This document shows, piece by piece, positions 9,711 through 21,027 of a stretch of 64,000 nucleotides of DNA. The notes beneath the pieces are model-generated. The model saw nothing but the letters and a program-made list of their open reading frames with translations. It did no database searches and was not told the DNA's origin. The position numbers and the translations under genes were made by a program. This DNA comes from Cellvibrionales bacterium (GTDB lineage Bacteria > Pseudomonadota > Gammaproteobacteria > Pseudomonadales > JAHEIH01), in contig JAHEIH010000005.1 in the NCBI GenBank assembly GCA_024639455.1, positions 230,434 to 294,433 on the forward strand, read 5' to 3'. Position 1 is the first letter of the stretch; each line of letters begins with the position of its first letter.

Positions 9711-11237
9711 TTAAGTGCGTTCCTCATTATGTAGACCAATCACCGAACTATCGCCACTAGCAGCGGCACGATTTTGCTCCTGCATGGTATCGTTTCGTGC
9801 CGCATCGAGGCCATCGAGGTATTCCTGAGTCACATCACCACACACATACACGCCATCAAAAACGGCACAGTCGAAGCGTTCGATCTCAGAATTACCCTCG
9901 GCCGAGCTCTGTACTAGCGCATCAAGATCTTGATAAACCAGCCAATCAGCACCAATCGATTGCGCGATTTCTTCTTCGGTCTTGTCGTGGGCTACGAGCT
10001 CTTTCGCAGAAGGCATATCAATACCATATACGTTCGGATGGCGCACAGCGGGTGATGCCGAGGCAAAATAAACGTTCTTGGCACCCACTTCACGCACCAT
10101 ATCGATAATTTGCGCACTGGTGGTGCCACGCACAATCGAGTCATCGACCAACATTACATTCTTGCCCTTAAACTCAAGCTCAATGGCGTTCAACTTTTGG
10201 CGCACTGACTTCTTGCGCGTGGCTTGCCCAGGCATGATGAAAGTACGACCAATATAGCGATTTTTTACCAAGCCCTCTCGGAATTTGACGCCCAGAGCCT
10301 GCGCTAGCGCCATGCCGGCTGTGCGGCTCGAATCAGGAATGGGGATGATCACATCGATATCGTGATCGGGACGAATGCGCTTAATTTTTTCAGCCAACTG
10401 TTCGCCCTGGCGCATACGTGCTTTATGAACGGAAATACCATCCATGATTGAATCGGGTCGAGCGAAATAAACGTGTTCAAAAATACAGGGAGACAAGACG
10501 GGGTTTTCGGCACATTGACGGGTGTGCAATACACCTTGCGCGTCAATATACACCGCTTCACCTGGCATCACGTCGCGGATCAGTTTGAAACCCATCACGT
10601 CGAGCGATACGCTCTCTGACGCGATCATGTACTCCATGCCTTCTCTGGTTTCACGAGAACCGAAAACGAGTGGACGAATGCCGTGCGGGTCGCGCATGCC
10701 TACCACACCGTAATCGGCAATCAGCGCCACAGCTGCGTAACCGCCACGACAGCGACGGTGCACTTCAGCCACCGCAGAGAAGATATCTTCCGCTCCTGGC
10801 TTAAGCTTGCCTAGGTTCTGCAAACTGTGGGCGAAGATGTTAAGCAACACTTCGGAGTCCGAATCGGTGTTGAGATGACGCAGATCGGTCTCAAACAAAT
10901 TACGGGTCAACTCAGTGGCGTTGGTCAGGTTACCGTTGTGCGCCAAGCTGATGCCATAGGGCGAGTTAACATAAAAGGGCTGCGCCATGGCGGGACCCGA
11001 ACTACCTGCGGTGGGATAGCGTACGTGGCCAATGCCTACATTACCTTGCAAGCGCTGCATGTGGCGCATTTGGAAGACGTCGCGCACCAAGCCTTCGGCC
11101 TTGCGTTGGTGGAATTTACCACCCTCGTAAGTCACGATACCCGCCGCGTCTTGTCCGCGGTGCTGTAACACTGTTAACGCGTTGTAGAGGTCTTGGTTAA
11201 CGTTGCGCTGTCCAAAAATACCTACGATGCCACACAT
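9711..11237 (-). CDS. purF: Amidophosphoribosyltransferase
   Basis: PurF catalyses the first step of purine synthesis, converting PRPP and glutamine to phosphoribosylamine. The 508-aa protein starts MCGIVGIFG, with the N-terminal nucleophile C2 exposed after methionine removal. The glutaminase domain continues to about residue 235 ([17 protein letters not shown]). The PRPP-binding motif [13 protein letters not shown] is in the phosphoribosyltransferase domain near residue 365. Length and motifs are standard. The gene follows cvpA by 34 bases, as in E. coli and Pseudomonas. Confidence 0.97.
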   Translation of the reverse strand: MCGIVGIFGQRNVNQDLYNALTVLQHRGQDAAGIVTYEGGKFHQRKAEGLVRDVFQMRHMQRLQGNVGIGHVRYPTAGSSGPAMAQPFYVNSPYGISLAHNGNLTNATELTRNLFETDLRHLNTDSDSEVLLNIFAHSLQNLGKLKPGAEDIFSAVAEVHRRCRGGYAAVALIADYGVVGMRDPHGIRPLVFGSRETREGMEYMIASESVSLDVMGFKLIRDVMPGEAVYIDAQGVLHTRQCAENPVLSPCIFEHVYFARPDSIMDGISVHKARMRQGEQLAEKIKRIRPDHDIDVIIPIPDSSRTAGMALAQALGVKFREGLVKNRYIGRTFIMPGQATRKKSVRQKLNAIELEFKGKNVMLVDDSIVRGTTSAQIIDMVREVGAKNVYFASASPAVRHPNVYGIDMPSAKELVAHDKTEEEIAQSIGADWLVYQDLDALVQSSAEGNSEIERFDCAVFDGVYVCGDVTQEYLDGLDAARNDTMQEQNRAAASGDSSVIGLHNEERT

Positions 11238-11271
11238 AGCCTTTTCCCGTATATGCCCTGCTGAGGGCGGT

Positions 11272-11760
11272 CTAACCTAAAATTAATTGTTTAATATCGC
11301 CAACCAAGGCAATAGCCCAATCCTGCATCATCAAGAAATGCGGAATAAGACTCGATTCCGTCCACCATGCGTCCTGATTAATCGGCACAACGGGAGGAAC
11401 TAAAATAAGTAGCGCCAGCACCAATAGCAGGCCACGCGCTACACCGAAAACCATCCCCAACACGCGATCAGTGCCAGTGAGGCCTGTCATTTTAACCAAC
11501 GCCGCAATAATGTGACTGACAATACCGCCGACAATCAGCGTTGCGAAAAATAGCAAAACAAACGCCACCACTTTTCGCAGCGAAGGTGTTTCGATCCATA
11601 CCGTAAGGTGGGCAGACAACATGTCGCCAAAGAACAAAGCAATGCTGATCGCGGCCATCCAAATCACCAACGACAGCGCCTCGCGCACGAAACCGCGCCA
11701 CAAACTAACAAGCCCGGAAATGGCAACTATCGCAACAATGATCCAATCTGCGTGGTTCAT
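11272..11760 (-). CDS. cvpA: CvpA family inner-membrane protein
   Basis: This 162-aa protein has four predicted membrane helices and the CvpA opening [24 protein letters not shown] segment. CvpA was named for its need in colicin V production in E. coli; its normal role appears to be in envelope homeostasis. It sits between the SPOR-domain gene and purF, the classical dedD-cvpA-purF order. Identification rests on topology, length and context together. Confidence 0.9.
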   Translation of the reverse strand: MNHADWIIVAIVAISGLVSLWRGFVREALSLVIWMAAISIALFFGDMLSAHLTVWIETPSLRKVVAFVLLFFATLIVGGIVSHIIAALVKMTGLTGTDRVLGMVFGVARGLLLVLALLILVPPVVPINQDAWWTESSLIPHFLMMQDWAIALVGDIKQLILG

Positions 11761-11829
11761 AAATTACCTTTGTTTAAAAACGCGCGAATTCTAACAAACC
11801 CCCGCGCCATACTCTACGACAAATAGCGC

Positions 11830-12369
11830 TTAAGGCGCGTAACGCACCAACCGACCCCGCAATTCAAACGCCAGTTCTATCGCTTGCAAATCAGCCGCGG
11901 CACCCATCTTGGTTAATTTAGGCCCCACCAATACACGCGCCAAGCCATCGCTTTCGCGCAAATACGCCTTAAAACCTGCCGTTTGCAGCTTTTGCATTAA
12001 GCCCACCGCATTCGCTTGGCTAGAAAAGGCGCCCACTTGCACTGACCAAGCCTCGGGAAGACCCTGCGCATCGATCACCGCTGGCGCGACCGCAGGCGAC
12101 TCCGCCAAGGTCGTCAACATTTCCTGATCCGGTTCTTCCTCCACCGGCAACCCCTCGTCGGTAAGCGGACCAAAGGTGGCACTATCACTTGAGACAGGAT
12201 TGATGAGCGGCTCAATCACCACGGGTTCAATGGCTGGCGCCGCGGGAATAACCGAGTCTCTCGAAATGGTTCTCGCTGGACCTTCGTCAAATACCACTGG
12301 CCACAAAATTGCACCAATGGCGATCAGTACTAAGGCACCGACAAGGCGCTGGCGTAGGGTTTGCTTCAT
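11830..12369 (-). CDS. dedD: SPOR-domain protein (DedD-like)
   Basis: The 179-aa product has a short cytoplasmic N-terminus, one membrane helix (residues 9-27, LVGALVLIAIGAILWPVVF), a proline- and acid-rich linker, and a C-terminal SPOR domain (about residues 105-178, WSVQVGAFSSQANAVGLMQKL). SPOR domains bind denuded septal peptidoglycan, so a role in cell division like DedD is expected. It overlaps folC by 4 bases (ATGA) and precedes cvpA. Confidence 0.88.
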   Translation of the reverse strand: MKQTLRQRLVGALVLIAIGAILWPVVFDEGPARTISRDSVIPAAPAIEPVVIEPLINPVSSDSATFGPLTDEGLPVEEEPDQEMLTTLAESPAVAPAVIDAQGLPEAWSVQVGAFSSQANAVGLMQKLQTAGFKAYLRESDGLARVLVGPKLTKMGAAADLQAIELAFELRGRLVRYAP

Positions 12370-13580
12370 GAGGCGTCACTCTTGTAGTGCTCTGCCATCA
12401 CCGCCATCACTTCAGACACAGTGAAAAAAGAGCCCAAGACCAGCAACGGCCGACGAGAAGACGCCAACGCCGCCATGGCTTCGGCGGTAGAATCAAAACA
12501 GGCGACTTCCTCTCCCTCTAAGGCAGCGGCGAGAACCGCCACGCGCGCTGCGCGGGGAATCACCAATTGCGGCAGCCACCATTTGGCAGCAAAGGGCTTC
12601 AGCGCCGGCAGCATATCTTGCAGGGCCTTATCCGCCATACAAGCAAATAAAATATCGAACTGTCGCTCAGCGGCACCGAGACGAGAAACCAACAACGCTA
12701 CCGAGGCAGGGTTGTGGGCAACATCAAACAGCACCTCGCGCCCCCACCATTGCAATCGCTGCATGCGACCAAAAACGGTGGTATGCATAACGGCGCGCGC
12801 AGCACGCTCGGTATCCTTAAACACAGGGCACAACGCCACCACTTGCAAAGCAATCGCTACAGAATTTTGTGGGATCGCTAATTCAGGCAGTGGACGACTC
12901 AAGCCTGCACCGAACCATTCGCCGTTTTTGACGCCAAAATCGCGTCCGTAAAAAAGGGTCTCGCCATCGCGCTCAGCAAAGCCCGACCAGAATTTTAGGG
13001 GAGGCACTTCGCCGATCACCACTGGTCGACCAGGGCGTGACACCCACGCCTTCTCGGCGGCGATGACGTCCAAATCGCTGCCCAGCCAGTCCTCGTGATC
13101 GAGGGCGATCGAGGTCACAACAGCGAGGTCGGCATCGATGATGTTGACGGCATCGAGTCGCCCGCCTAGCCCCACTTCTAGCAACAATAACTCGACGCCG
13201 GCCTCTACCGCCACCAGCAAGGCTGCCAAAGTGTTGAACTCAAAATAACTGAGCGAGATATCGCCGCGCGCGGCGTCAATTTTTTCGAAGGCGCGACATA
13301 TCATGTCATCACTGGCCATTTCGCCATTGACACTAATACGCTCGTTGTAGCGCAGGATATGGGGGGAGGTAAACGCGCAGACACTCATGCCATCGGCGAT
13401 GGCAGCAGACTGTAAGGCGGCCACAGTTGAGCCCTTGCCATTGGTGCCGGCCACGGTGATGACGTAGGCATTTAAGGGGGCGTTCAGCCGCTGCCAAACG
13501 CTGGCCACCCGCTCGAGACCTAGATCGATCTCCTGCGGATGGAGCTGTTCAATTTTTGTAAGCCAGGCGGCCAGATCCAT
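12366..13580 (-). CDS. folC: Folylpolyglutamate / dihydrofolate synthase
   Basis: FolC adds L-glutamate to dihydropteroate and polyglutamylates folates. The Mur-ligase-like ATP-binding loop TVAGTNGKGSTVAAL lies at about residues 43-56, with the SYFEFNTLAAL and VGLGGRLDAVN motifs following, and LDHEDWLG near residue 150. At 404 aa it is a little shorter than the usual 420-430. It starts 5 bases after accD and overlaps the SPOR gene by 4 bases, so it belongs to the accD-folC-dedD transcription unit. Confidence 0.95.
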   Translation of the reverse strand: MDLAAWLTKIEQLHPQEIDLGLERVASVWQRLNAPLNAYVITVAGTNGKGSTVAALQSAAIADGMSVCAFTSPHILRYNERISVNGEMASDDMICRAFEKIDAARGDISLSYFEFNTLAALLVAVEAGVELLLLEVGLGGRLDAVNIIDADLAVVTSIALDHEDWLGSDLDVIAAEKAWVSRPGRPVVIGEVPPLKFWSGFAERDGETLFYGRDFGVKNGEWFGAGLSRPLPELAIPQNSVAIALQVVALCPVFKDTERAARAVMHTTVFGRMQRLQWWGREVLFDVAHNPASVALLVSRLGAAERQFDILFACMADKALQDMLPALKPFAAKWWLPQLVIPRAARVAVLAAALEGEEVACFDSTAEAMAALASSRRPLLVLGSFFTVSEVMAVMAEHYKSDAS

Positions 13581-13585
13581 GGGAA

Positions 13586-14455
13586 CTACGCCAACTCCTG
13601 GTGGGTCATTTTGGCCAATATACGCGACACGGTGTCACGCATATCTTCGCGGTGCACGATCATGTCGATGGCGCCGTGATCCAGCAGGAATTCACTACGT
13701 TGGAAGCCTTTTGGCAATTTGACACGAATGGTCTGCTCAATGATGTTGGGGCCTGCAAAGCCCGCGCGAGCGCCAGGTTCTGCAATATTCAAATCACCCA
13801 GTAGCGCGAGTGACGCCGACACACCACCGTAAACGGGATCTGTCATGATTGAAATATAGGGGATACCCTCGCTCTTCAAACGTTCGATCACCGCCGAGGT
13901 TTTGGCCATTTGCATAAGCGAAATTAACGCTTCCTGCATACGCGCCCCACCGGTAGCCGAAAAGCATACTAGGGGAATTCGTTTTTCCAGGGCCACGTTG
14001 GCGGCGCGAGTAAAACGCTCACCCACCGCATAACCCATAGAGCCACCGTGGAAGTTAAATTCAAACGCCGTTGCCACCAAAGCCAAACCTTTCACGGTTC
14101 CCTGCATGGCGATCAAGGCATCGGTTTCGCCGGTCGATTTTTGCGCCTGTGCCAAGCGCTCTTTGTACTTACGCGTATCTTTGAACTTGAGGCGATCGAT
14201 GGGCTGCACATCGGTCGCCAATTCGATACGACCCTCTTCATCCAAGAAGGCATTCAAACGGCGGCGACCACCCAAACGCATGTGGTGATCACACTTAGGG
14301 CAGACATCGAGGTTGCGCTCGAGCTCGGGGCGGTACAATACCGAGTCGCACTTGATACATTTCTTCCAAAGGCCTTCGGGAACACTGCTGCGCGCACTTT
14401 CCTTACTGTCGCTATCGCGCACAATCGAAGGAACAATTTTATCTAGCCAGCTCAT
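13586..14455 (-). CDS. accD: Acetyl-CoA carboxylase carboxyltransferase subunit beta
   Basis: AccD is the beta half of the carboxyltransferase that moves carboxyl groups from carboxybiotin to acetyl-CoA, starting fatty-acid synthesis with AccA. The N-terminal zinc ribbon is seen as KCIKC (about residues 32-36) and CPKC (about 52-55). The crotonase-like fold carries [13 protein letters not shown] and [12 protein letters not shown]. The 289-aa length is standard. It lies 16 bases after trpF and 5 before folC. Confidence 0.97.
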   Translation of the reverse strand: MSWLDKIVPSIVRDSDSKESARSSVPEGLWKKCIKCDSVLYRPELERNLDVCPKCDHHMRLGGRRRLNAFLDEEGRIELATDVQPIDRLKFKDTRKYKERLAQAQKSTGETDALIAMQGTVKGLALVATAFEFNFHGGSMGYAVGERFTRAANVALEKRIPLVCFSATGGARMQEALISLMQMAKTSAVIERLKSEGIPYISIMTDPVYGGVSASLALLGDLNIAEPGARAGFAGPNIIEQTIRVKLPKGFQRSEFLLDHGAIDMIVHREDMRDTVSRILAKMTHQELA

Positions 14456-14471
14456 GATAATCTCTCTCTAC

Positions 14472-15098
14472 TTAAGCGGTTTTAGCCGCCACGATAAATT
14501 GGGTAACTTTGGCGGCATCTTTGACGCCGTGACTGGCCTCAACGCCACCGCTAACATCTACCGCAAAGGGGGCCACTTCACGCACCGCTGCAGCGACATT
14601 GGTGGGCTCTAGGCCACCCGCTAAAATCACGTTATCGAGGTCACTAGGAACCAATGCCCAGTCAAAAACCTCGCCAGTACCGCCAGGCACACCCTGGCGG
14701 TAAGTATCCAGTAAAACGCCTCGCGCCGATGCGAACTGTGCCGCCATGGCGGTAACATCGTCGCGGCTGTGCTGCAGACTATTGACGCGTAACGCTTTGA
14801 TATATGGCCGTTTAAATTGCTCGCAAAAACCGACTGATTCATCACCGTGAAATTGGATCAAGTCCAAACCAGTAGTCTCAACTATTGCCCGCACACTCGC
14901 GGCTTCTTCATTGACAAACAAGCCTACGGTCACCACAAATGGCGGCAAACCAGCAATAATCTCGGCAGCGCGCACCGGTTCAACGTAGCGGGGACTAGGA
15001 CGGTAAAATACAAATCCTAAGGCATCCGCACCGGCAGCAACCGCTTGGCGCGCATCCTCTAAGTTGGTAATACCGCAGATTTTAACCCTGCAGACCAC
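14472..15098 (-). CDS. trpF: Phosphoribosylanthranilate isomerase
   Basis: TrpF performs the Amadori rearrangement of N-(5-phosphoribosyl)anthranilate in tryptophan synthesis. The motif RVKICGITN with the catalytic cysteine, the LIQFHGDE motif, and ILAGGLEPTNV near the C-terminus identify it. An open frame extends to an ATG at 15137, but that start lacks a ribosome-binding site and would add 13 residues not seen in the family. I prefer the GTG at 15098, just before CRVKICG, giving 208 aa. The order truA-trpF-accD is as in Pseudomonas. Confidence 0.92.
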   Translation of the reverse strand: MVCRVKICGITNLEDARQAVAAGADALGFVFYRPSPRYVEPVRAAEIIAGLPPFVVTVGLFVNEEAASVRAIVETTGLDLIQFHGDESVGFCEQFKRPYIKALRVNSLQHSRDDVTAMAAQFASARGVLLDTYRQGVPGGTGEVFDWALVPSDLDNVILAGGLEPTNVAAAVREVAPFAVDVSGGVEASHGVKDAAKVTQFIVAAKTA

Positions 15099-15176
15099 AT
15101 TGAACCCCACAACAAAAAATTTGCCACATGATAACAAAAGCTAGTGCGGCGTGTCTTGCTAAATGGCGGCTAAGTT

Positions 15177-15998
15177 TCAGTTTAAAAAGGCGGTAAAAAA
15201 AGGCCCCAGAGGCAGCGCTGGTAAGTCGGGGTAATCGGGGTAATCCACCGCAACTAAATACAGCCCACTAGGCGCCGCTGTGGCAGCCGCCAAACGACGA
15301 TCCCTACCTTCAAGTAACGCCGCCATCCACTGCGTTGGGCGACGACCGGCACCCACTTCAATGAGAGAGCCGACGATGTTGCGCACCATATGCAGTAGAA
15401 ATGCGTTGGCCTTGATATCGACCACCACCATGTCATCTCGTCGCGCCACGGTGATGTGGTGGACGTTGCGAAATGGCGTATTGGATTGGCAACCTGCACC
15501 TCGAAAGGCACTGAAGTCTTGTTCACCAAGCAGATGCTGGGCGGCTTGGTGCATTTTGTCAGCATCTAAGGGCAACCGCACATGGGTCAAGCCAGAGGCG
15601 AGAATCGCTGGTGCCACGCCACGGTTATCGATCACGTAGCGGTAGCGGCGAGCGGTAGCCGAGAAGCGGGCGTGAAAGCTGTCATCTACTGGGACGGCCC
15701 ACAACACACGTATCGAAGCGGGCAATTTTGTATTACTCCCCATCACCCAGGCTTTTTCCGGGCGTTCAACAGGACTATCAAAATGAATAATTTGCCCGGT
15801 ACCACTCACACCTGTATCGGTGCGACCTGCACAATAAACATTGATGGGGGCTGCTGCGACAAAACTCAGCGCCTGTTCAACAGTAGATTGGACAGTGACA
15901 ACGCCGGGATCACCCTGCCGTTGCCAGCCGTGGTAGGCACTGCCATCGTAAGCGACAGCAGCGGCGTAGCGATATTGCTTGGTGGGTTGAGCGGTCAG
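15177..15998 (-). CDS. truA: tRNA pseudouridine(38-40) synthase, probable CTG start
   Basis: TruA makes pseudouridine at positions 38-40 of tRNA anticodon stems. The conserved N-terminal segment [15 protein letters not shown] and the catalytic aspartate in [14 protein letters not shown] lie upstream of the first in-frame GTG or ATG, so a start at 15809 would lose the active site. Between the upstream in-frame stop and the conserved region there is no ATG, GTG or TTG. The only NTG codon is CTG at 15998, sharing bases with the fimV stop (CTGA) and preceded by AAAGGAA at about 8-nt spacing. This gives 273 aa, the normal family length. A sequence error cannot be excluded. Confidence 0.85.
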   Translation of the reverse strand: MTAQPTKQYRYAAAVAYDGSAYHGWQRQGDPGVVTVQSTVEQALSFVAAAPINVYCAGRTDTGVSGTGQIIHFDSPVERPEKAWVMGSNTKLPASIRVLWAVPVDDSFHARFSATARRYRYVIDNRGVAPAILASGLTHVRLPLDADKMHQAAQHLLGEQDFSAFRGAGCQSNTPFRNVHHITVARRDDMVVVDIKANAFLLHMVRNIVGSLIEVGAGRRPTQWMAALLEGRDRRLAAATAAPSGLYLVAVDYPDYPDLPALPLGPFFTAFLN

Positions 15999-18622
15999 CT
16001 GATGGTTCCTTTCAGTTCGGCGGCTTCGGATTGCTGTTCTGCCGTTCCTCCCTGAATCACCTCATCTAATACCTCTATGGCATTTTGGTTTTCACCCATT
16101 TCGATATAGGCGCGGGCCATATCGAGTTTGGTGGTCATGTCGTCGGTACCGTCCAACAGACTATCGGTTTCATCCTCGGGGAAGGCGTAAGACATCATAT
16201 CATCAAGTGAAACGTCATCACCATCATCGAGTGATAGATCACCTAAATCCAACTCGCCATCATCCTCAGCATCGGACGAAAGATCACCCCCTAAGTCGCC
16301 CAGACTATCCAAATCGAAGTCATCCAAATCGGACAAATCTGTTTCATTGACGTCATCCAAGTCTACCTCTGACAAGGCTTCAAGTTCATTCTCTGCGCCT
16401 TCGTCCAGCGCGGCGTCGCGCTCTGCCAACGCTTCAGCATCGAGATCAAAATCTTCGCTATCGCCCACCACCTCTAAATCGGGCAATTCTTCGGCGGCCT
16501 CAGCTTCAATGGACGCCTCTTCAAAGGCGCTGTCGTCTAATTCAAGGCTATCAAAATCCATCTCAGCGCCATCGAAGGAAGCACTTTCTTCAAGCTCTTT
16601 AAGAGTTTCGTTCGTCGTTTCTTCGCCTGCTAGCGCGTCCTCGTCGAGGGACAGATCATCTTCAGCTAGCATTGCTTGCTCTTCTGTCGCGGGCGCTTCA
16701 GGGATATAAAACGCCTCCTCGGCACTAGCAAAATCAACATTATCCGACGAAGATTCAAGCATCTCAGTGCCTGTGACAGCGCCGCCCTCTTCCAAGCCGA
16801 TGTCCCAGTCCAAGCTATCCTCTTGCGCGGTCACATCGGCGTTGCTATCGGCAACATCCTCAATGGCAGGGGCATCATCAGCGGCGTTACCAGCGCGCAA
16901 CAAATCGGGGTAATCGTCGGTCAACGTCAACAAGCCCGCTTGGATATCCGTATCAGAGCTGCCCTGCAGCGATAATAGCACGTCGCTGTACTCACTGGCT
17001 GCGCCGGCCGCGGCGGCGACCTCTAACAACTTCAGCTGGACATTTTCATCGTGTGGATGAACGGCGTAGATGCCTTTTACCAGTTCGAGAGCCTTAGCCG
17101 CACGCCCATAAGCAACATAGATATCTACCTCTGTCAGCGCCTCCTCAACCGGACTGCTATCGCTGTCCAGCGCTTCGACGATCTCATGCTCGGCCGTATC
17201 TAGGGCCGCTTCAATGGGGGCCTTGACTGCCGCAGGAATCGCAACGCGTGGCTCTGTGGATGGCTGCTTGACCACTTCCTGTAGCGGCGCTTCAACCTCT
17301 GCTTCAACCTGTGCGTCAACATCGGCTTCAACCACTGCTTGCGGCTCGGTCTCGGGTGTTTTTTCAGGTATAGCAAATACAGGTGCCGGCATCTCTCCTG
17401 GCTCAGTATCTTTTGGCTTACGACGCGACCATACCAACCAACCCAAGGCCGCCAAAAGAACCGCACCAATCCCGCCTAACACAGTGGGATTTTGCAACAT
17501 ATCCTGCGTACCGGCCGGCGGTGACTGCATCTTCGCTAACTGTTGATCCTTCAACGCCATCAGACGCTGCATGGTTTGCACCTGCTCTTCTAGTGCCGCT
17601 AGGCGCGCGGTTAGCTCCTCATTTTGCCGTTCACTGCGATCCAAATCCTCGAGCGTCGTGGCAAGCTGTTGATCCGGTAAAGCAAGCGCCTGTTGAACCT
17701 CGTCGGCGGTTTCCACCCCTTCGGCTGACGCGCTACTCACACCACTTTCAGCCGCATCCGAAGAAAGCTCTTCATCACTCCTCGTTAGGCGCAAATAGGC
17801 ACCTTCGCTTTCAGCTGCAGGAGCCGCGACCACGCGACGATCATCGACGCTATCAACCGGGGCACTACTGTTAGAAGACCAACCATTATTTTGATTGCTC
17901 ACCCAACGGCGCGCTTCATTCCCATCGACACTGGCAATCTGGTTTTCACTGGGAAGATCGAGCACAGACCCTGCGCGCAAGCCATTAATATTGCCATTGC
18001 TAAATGCGCTCGGGTTGTTATCGACGATGGCCCGCATGGTTTGTTGCGGCGAATACTCTCGACCGGGACGAACCTGCAAAGCAATATCCCACAGTGTATC
18101 GCCATTGGCGACGCGATATCGACCACCGTCTTCGCCAACGCGTGCGCTGCTTGATGGCGTCGATGCTTGGGTTGAATTAGATTTCGCTGGCGACGCCGCC
18201 GCAGTGACGACAGGCGCAGCTTCTTCTAGCGGCATAAAATCAATCAATGCGGTGTATTCCCGCAGGATACGACCGTCGGGCCAACGCAGGTCTAATACGA
18301 AATTCAAATAGGGCTCAACGACTGGATTATCGGTGCTAAGGCGAATCACCCCTCCGCCTTGATTGTCTAAATCAACACTAAAGCGGACATCATCAAGAAA
18401 GTACTCACGAATCACCCCTGCCCGCTCGAAATCCTGCATAGACCCCATTCTGGCGATAAGCTGCCCAGTACCCATACCCTCGGTGCCGTAAAGTTCAATG
18501 GTGGCATTAAGGGGTTCGTTCATGGTGGAGTTCATATCAATCGAACCGACACCGAGTGCCAAGGATGGCGAAGCATAGGTAGCGATAACAATGGCAGATA
18601 TAGCCTTAAGTTTGGTGAACAT
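15995..18622 (-). CDS. fimV: FimV/HubP polar-landmark peptidoglycan-binding protein
   Basis: FimV organises the cell pole and type IV pilus-mediated twitching in Pseudomonas. The 875-aa protein has a signal peptide (residues 1-23), a periplasmic region with a LysM motif ([19 protein letters not shown], about residues 170-220), and a coiled coil ([19 protein letters not shown]). A membrane helix follows ([18 protein letters not shown]), then a long acidic cytoplasmic region rich in Asp, Glu, Ala, Leu and Ser. It ends with the FimV C-terminal TPR-like domain ([21 protein letters not shown]). The ATG at 18622 has AAGGAAA upstream; an upstream ATG at 18667 would precede the signal peptide and is less likely. 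Confidence 0.93.
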   Translation of the reverse strand: MFTKLKAISAIVIATYASPSLALGVGSIDMNSTMNEPLNATIELYGTEGMGTGQLIARMGSMQDFERAGVIREYFLDDVRFSVDLDNQGGGVIRLSTDNPVVEPYLNFVLDLRWPDGRILREYTALIDFMPLEEAAPVVTAAASPAKSNSTQASTPSSSARVGEDGGRYRVANGDTLWDIALQVRPGREYSPQQTMRAIVDNNPSAFSNGNINGLRAGSVLDLPSENQIASVDGNEARRWVSNQNNGWSSNSSAPVDSVDDRRVVAAPAAESEGAYLRLTRSDEELSSDAAESGVSSASAEGVETADEVQQALALPDQQLATTLEDLDRSERQNEELTARLAALEEQVQTMQRLMALKDQQLAKMQSPPAGTQDMLQNPTVLGGIGAVLLAALGWLVWSRRKPKDTEPGEMPAPVFAIPEKTPETEPQAVVEADVDAQVEAEVEAPLQEVVKQPSTEPRVAIPAAVKAPIEAALDTAEHEIVEALDSDSSPVEEALTEVDIYVAYGRAAKALELVKGIYAVHPHDENVQLKLLEVAAAAGAASEYSDVLLSLQGSSDTDIQAGLLTLTDDYPDLLRAGNAADDAPAIEDVADSNADVTAQEDSLDWDIGLEEGGAVTGTEMLESSSDNVDFASAEEAFYIPEAPATEEQAMLAEDDLSLDEDALAGEETTNETLKELEESASFDGAEMDFDSLELDDSAFEEASIEAEAAEELPDLEVVGDSEDFDLDAEALAERDAALDEGAENELEALSEVDLDDVNETDLSDLDDFDLDSLGDLGGDLSSDAEDDGELDLGDLSLDDGDDVSLDDMMSYAFPEDETDSLLDGTDDMTTKLDMARAYIEMGENQNAIEVLDEVIQGGTAEQQSEAAELKGTIS

Positions 18623-18741
18623 GTCGCATTTTCCTTGTGTGGACGCGCTGTTCTGGCGCGCACCCATTCCGTTTTATGGCTTTGATTTAGTGTAGTCCGT
18701 GCTGCTGTTTATGCAAAAAAGGCGAGAAAACATTCAGATAT

Positions 18742-18769
18742 AAAAAAGGCTGGAATAAATCCAGCCTTT
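18742..18769 (-). terminator. Rho-independent terminator after asd
   Basis: On the minus strand a 9-bp perfect stem (AAAGGCTGG with CCAGCCTTT) closes a 7-base loop and is followed by a run of Ts (18742-18747). It lies 40 bases past the asd stop and upstream of fimV, so it separates the leuCDB-asd unit from the fimV-purF unit. Confidence 0.85.
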
Positions 18770-18811
18770 CAGACGCATACAAAACAGATAAGTACCCGTG
18801 AGGCCGCTAAC

Positions 18812-19924
18812 TTATCCCTCAATAAGGATGCGAACCATGCGACGCAAGGGCTCTGCCGCGCCCCACAACAACTGGTCGCCAACAGTAAAGGCCGACAAGT
18901 ACTCACCCCCCATGTTCAGCTTGCGCAGACGACCCACGGGGACGTGCAGCGAACCGGTCACAGCGGTGGGCGTCAACTCTTGCAGCGTAACGGAGCGATC
19001 GTTGGGCACAACTTTGACCCAATCATTTGCACTCGCCAGCATGGCATTGATTTCATCCATCGGCACATCGCTCTTCAACTTCACGGTTAACGCCTGGCTG
19101 TGGCAACGCATCGCACCGATGCGCACGCATAGGCCATCAACGGGAATCTCGTTGCTTGTTTGCAGAATCTTGTTGGTCTCAGCTTGCGCCTTCCACTCTT
19201 CGCGGCTCTGACCGTTGTCGAGCTGAGTATCGATCCAAGGCAATAGGCTGCCCGCCAGTGGCGCACCGAACTTATCGGTGGGGAAATCGCCGCTGCGCAT
19301 GGTTTCGGCCACTTTGCGATCGATATCCAAAATCGCGCTGGCAGGGTCGGCCAACTCGTTCGATACAGCGCTATTGATAGCCCCCATTTGGGAGATAAGT
19401 TCGCGCATGTTTTGCGCACCCGCGCCCGAGGCCGCCTGGTAGGTCATGGCACTCACCCACTCTACCAAATTGTTTTGGAACAAACCGCCCATCGCCATCA
19501 ACATCAAGCTCACGGTGCAGTTGCCGCCAACAAAGTTATTCACGCCATTGGCGATACCGGCATCGATCACGCCGCGGTTGACGGGGTCGAGAATAATTAA
19601 AGCATCGTCGTTCATACGCAGTGAAGACGCCGCATCAATCCAGTAACCCTGCCAACCCGCTTCGCGCAGCTTACCGAAAACGGCCTTGGTGTAATCGCCA
19701 CCCTGACAGGACACGATGGCATCCATTTGCTTCAGCTCTTCGATATCCATGGCATCTTTCAATGCGGGAACATCTTTGCCCACATTTGGCGAGTGGCCAC
19801 CGACGTTTGACGTGGTGAAAAACACCGGCTCATCGATGTGGGCGAAATCGTTTTCCTCACGCATGCGCTGCATCAGGACCGAGCCCACCATACCGCGCCA
19901 ACCAACAAAACCTACTCTTTTCAT
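18812..19924 (-). CDS. asd: Aspartate-semialdehyde dehydrogenase
   Basis: Asd reduces aspartyl phosphate to aspartate semialdehyde, the branch point to lysine, diaminopimelate, methionine and threonine. The 370-aa protein opens [15 protein letters not shown] (NADP-binding Rossmann loop). Its active-site cysteine is C136 in GGNCTVS, matching C135 of the E. coli enzyme. The length is typical for the long gammaproteobacterial class. It follows leuB by 14 bases and is closed by the hairpin at 18742-18769. Confidence 0.97.
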   Translation of the reverse strand: MKRVGFVGWRGMVGSVLMQRMREENDFAHIDEPVFFTTSNVGGHSPNVGKDVPALKDAMDIEELKQMDAIVSCQGGDYTKAVFGKLREAGWQGYWIDAASSLRMNDDALIILDPVNRGVIDAGIANGVNNFVGGNCTVSLMLMAMGGLFQNNLVEWVSAMTYQAASGAGAQNMRELISQMGAINSAVSNELADPASAILDIDRKVAETMRSGDFPTDKFGAPLAGSLLPWIDTQLDNGQSREEWKAQAETNKILQTSNEIPVDGLCVRIGAMRCHSQALTVKLKSDVPMDEINAMLASANDWVKVVPNDRSVTLQELTPTAVTGSLHVPVGRLRKLNMGGEYLSAFTVGDQLLWGAAEPLRRMVRILIEG

Positions 19925-19938
19925 ATTCGTACTACCTT

Positions 19939-21018
19939 TTACTCAGTTAAAGCGGCGACGACGGCGTCACCCATTTGTTCGCATGACACCAGGGTATTTC
20001 CCTCACGGAAAATATCACCGGTGCGGTAACCTTTATCCAACACCTTGCCAATGGCGGCTTCAATAGCCTCTGCTGCCGCCACTTCCTTAAAGGTGTACCG
20101 TAGCATCATCGACGCCGACAGCATCATCGCCAATGGGTTGGCTTTGTTTTGACCGGCGATATCGGGCGCCGAACCGTGGCAAGGCTCGTACATACCCTTG
20201 CCATTTTTATCCAGTGATGCCGAGGGCAGCATACCGATCGATCCGGTCAACATGGCCGCTGTATCCGACAAAATATCGCCGAACATATTGCCCGTCACCA
20301 TCACGTCGAATTGCTTGGGACACAGCACCAACTGCATTGCCGCGTTATCGACCAACATGTGGCTCAGTTCTACATCGGGGTATTCCTTAGCCAATTCTGT
20401 CATCACTTCGCGCCACAGCATGGTGACTTCCAATACATTAGCCTTATCCACCGAACAGACGCGACCACCGCGCGAGCGCGCCGCTTCAAAGGCCATACGG
20501 CCGATACGCACAATCTCTGACTCGCTGTAGACGTAGGTATTGAAACCTTCACGTTCACCAGCTTCGTTGGTACGAATGCCGCGCGGCTGGCCAAAGTAGA
20601 TGCCACCAGTGAGCTCGCGCACAATCAGGATATCCAGACCCGCCACGATGTCTGACTTCAGCGATGACGCTTCAGCCAACTGGGGATAGAGAATCGCAGG
20701 GCGCAAGTTACCGAATAATTCGAGCTCTTTGCGCAGACCCAACAGGCCCTTCTCTGGGCGCAAATCTGGTGGATTAGTATCCCACTTGGGACCACCGATG
20801 GCGGCAAACAGCACGGCGTCGGCAGCCTTGGCCTTGGCTAAGCTCTCCTCCGGCAATGGACTACCCGCTGCGTCGATCGCAACGCCACCAACCAGCGCCT
20901 CATCGTATTCAAAATCGAGATCGAATTGCTGCTCGATCACGTCCATCACTTTGATGGTTTCACGCATGATTTCGGGACCAATACCATCGCCCGATACCAA
21001 TAAAATTGTTTTGCTCAT
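19939..21018 (-). CDS. leuB: 3-isopropylmalate dehydrogenase
   Basis: LeuB oxidatively decarboxylates 3-isopropylmalate in leucine synthesis, using NAD. The 359-aa protein has the isocitrate/isopropylmalate dehydrogenase signature near residue 245 ([19 protein letters not shown]) and the early GDGIGPEI loop. The metal-binding aspartates are in GDILSD. It lies 9 bases after leuD and precedes asd. Confidence 0.97.
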   Translation of the reverse strand: MSKTILLVSGDGIGPEIMRETIKVMDVIEQQFDLDFEYDEALVGGVAIDAAGSPLPEESLAKAKAADAVLFAAIGGPKWDTNPPDLRPEKGLLGLRKELELFGNLRPAILYPQLAEASSLKSDIVAGLDILIVRELTGGIYFGQPRGIRTNEAGEREGFNTYVYSESEIVRIGRMAFEAARSRGGRVCSVDKANVLEVTMLWREVMTELAKEYPDVELSHMLVDNAAMQLVLCPKQFDVMVTGNMFGDILSDTAAMLTGSIGMLPSASLDKNGKGMYEPCHGSAPDIAGQNKANPLAMMLSASMMLRYTFKEVAAAEAIEAAIGKVLDKGYRTGDIFREGNTLVSCEQMGDAVVAALTE

Positions 21019-21027
21019 CGTGGTTCC

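Noticed and set aside
16100..16740. Serine-rich plus-strand frame over fimV
   Set aside because: It is the antisense of the acidic FimV region, where Asp/Glu codons read as Ser/Phe in reverse.
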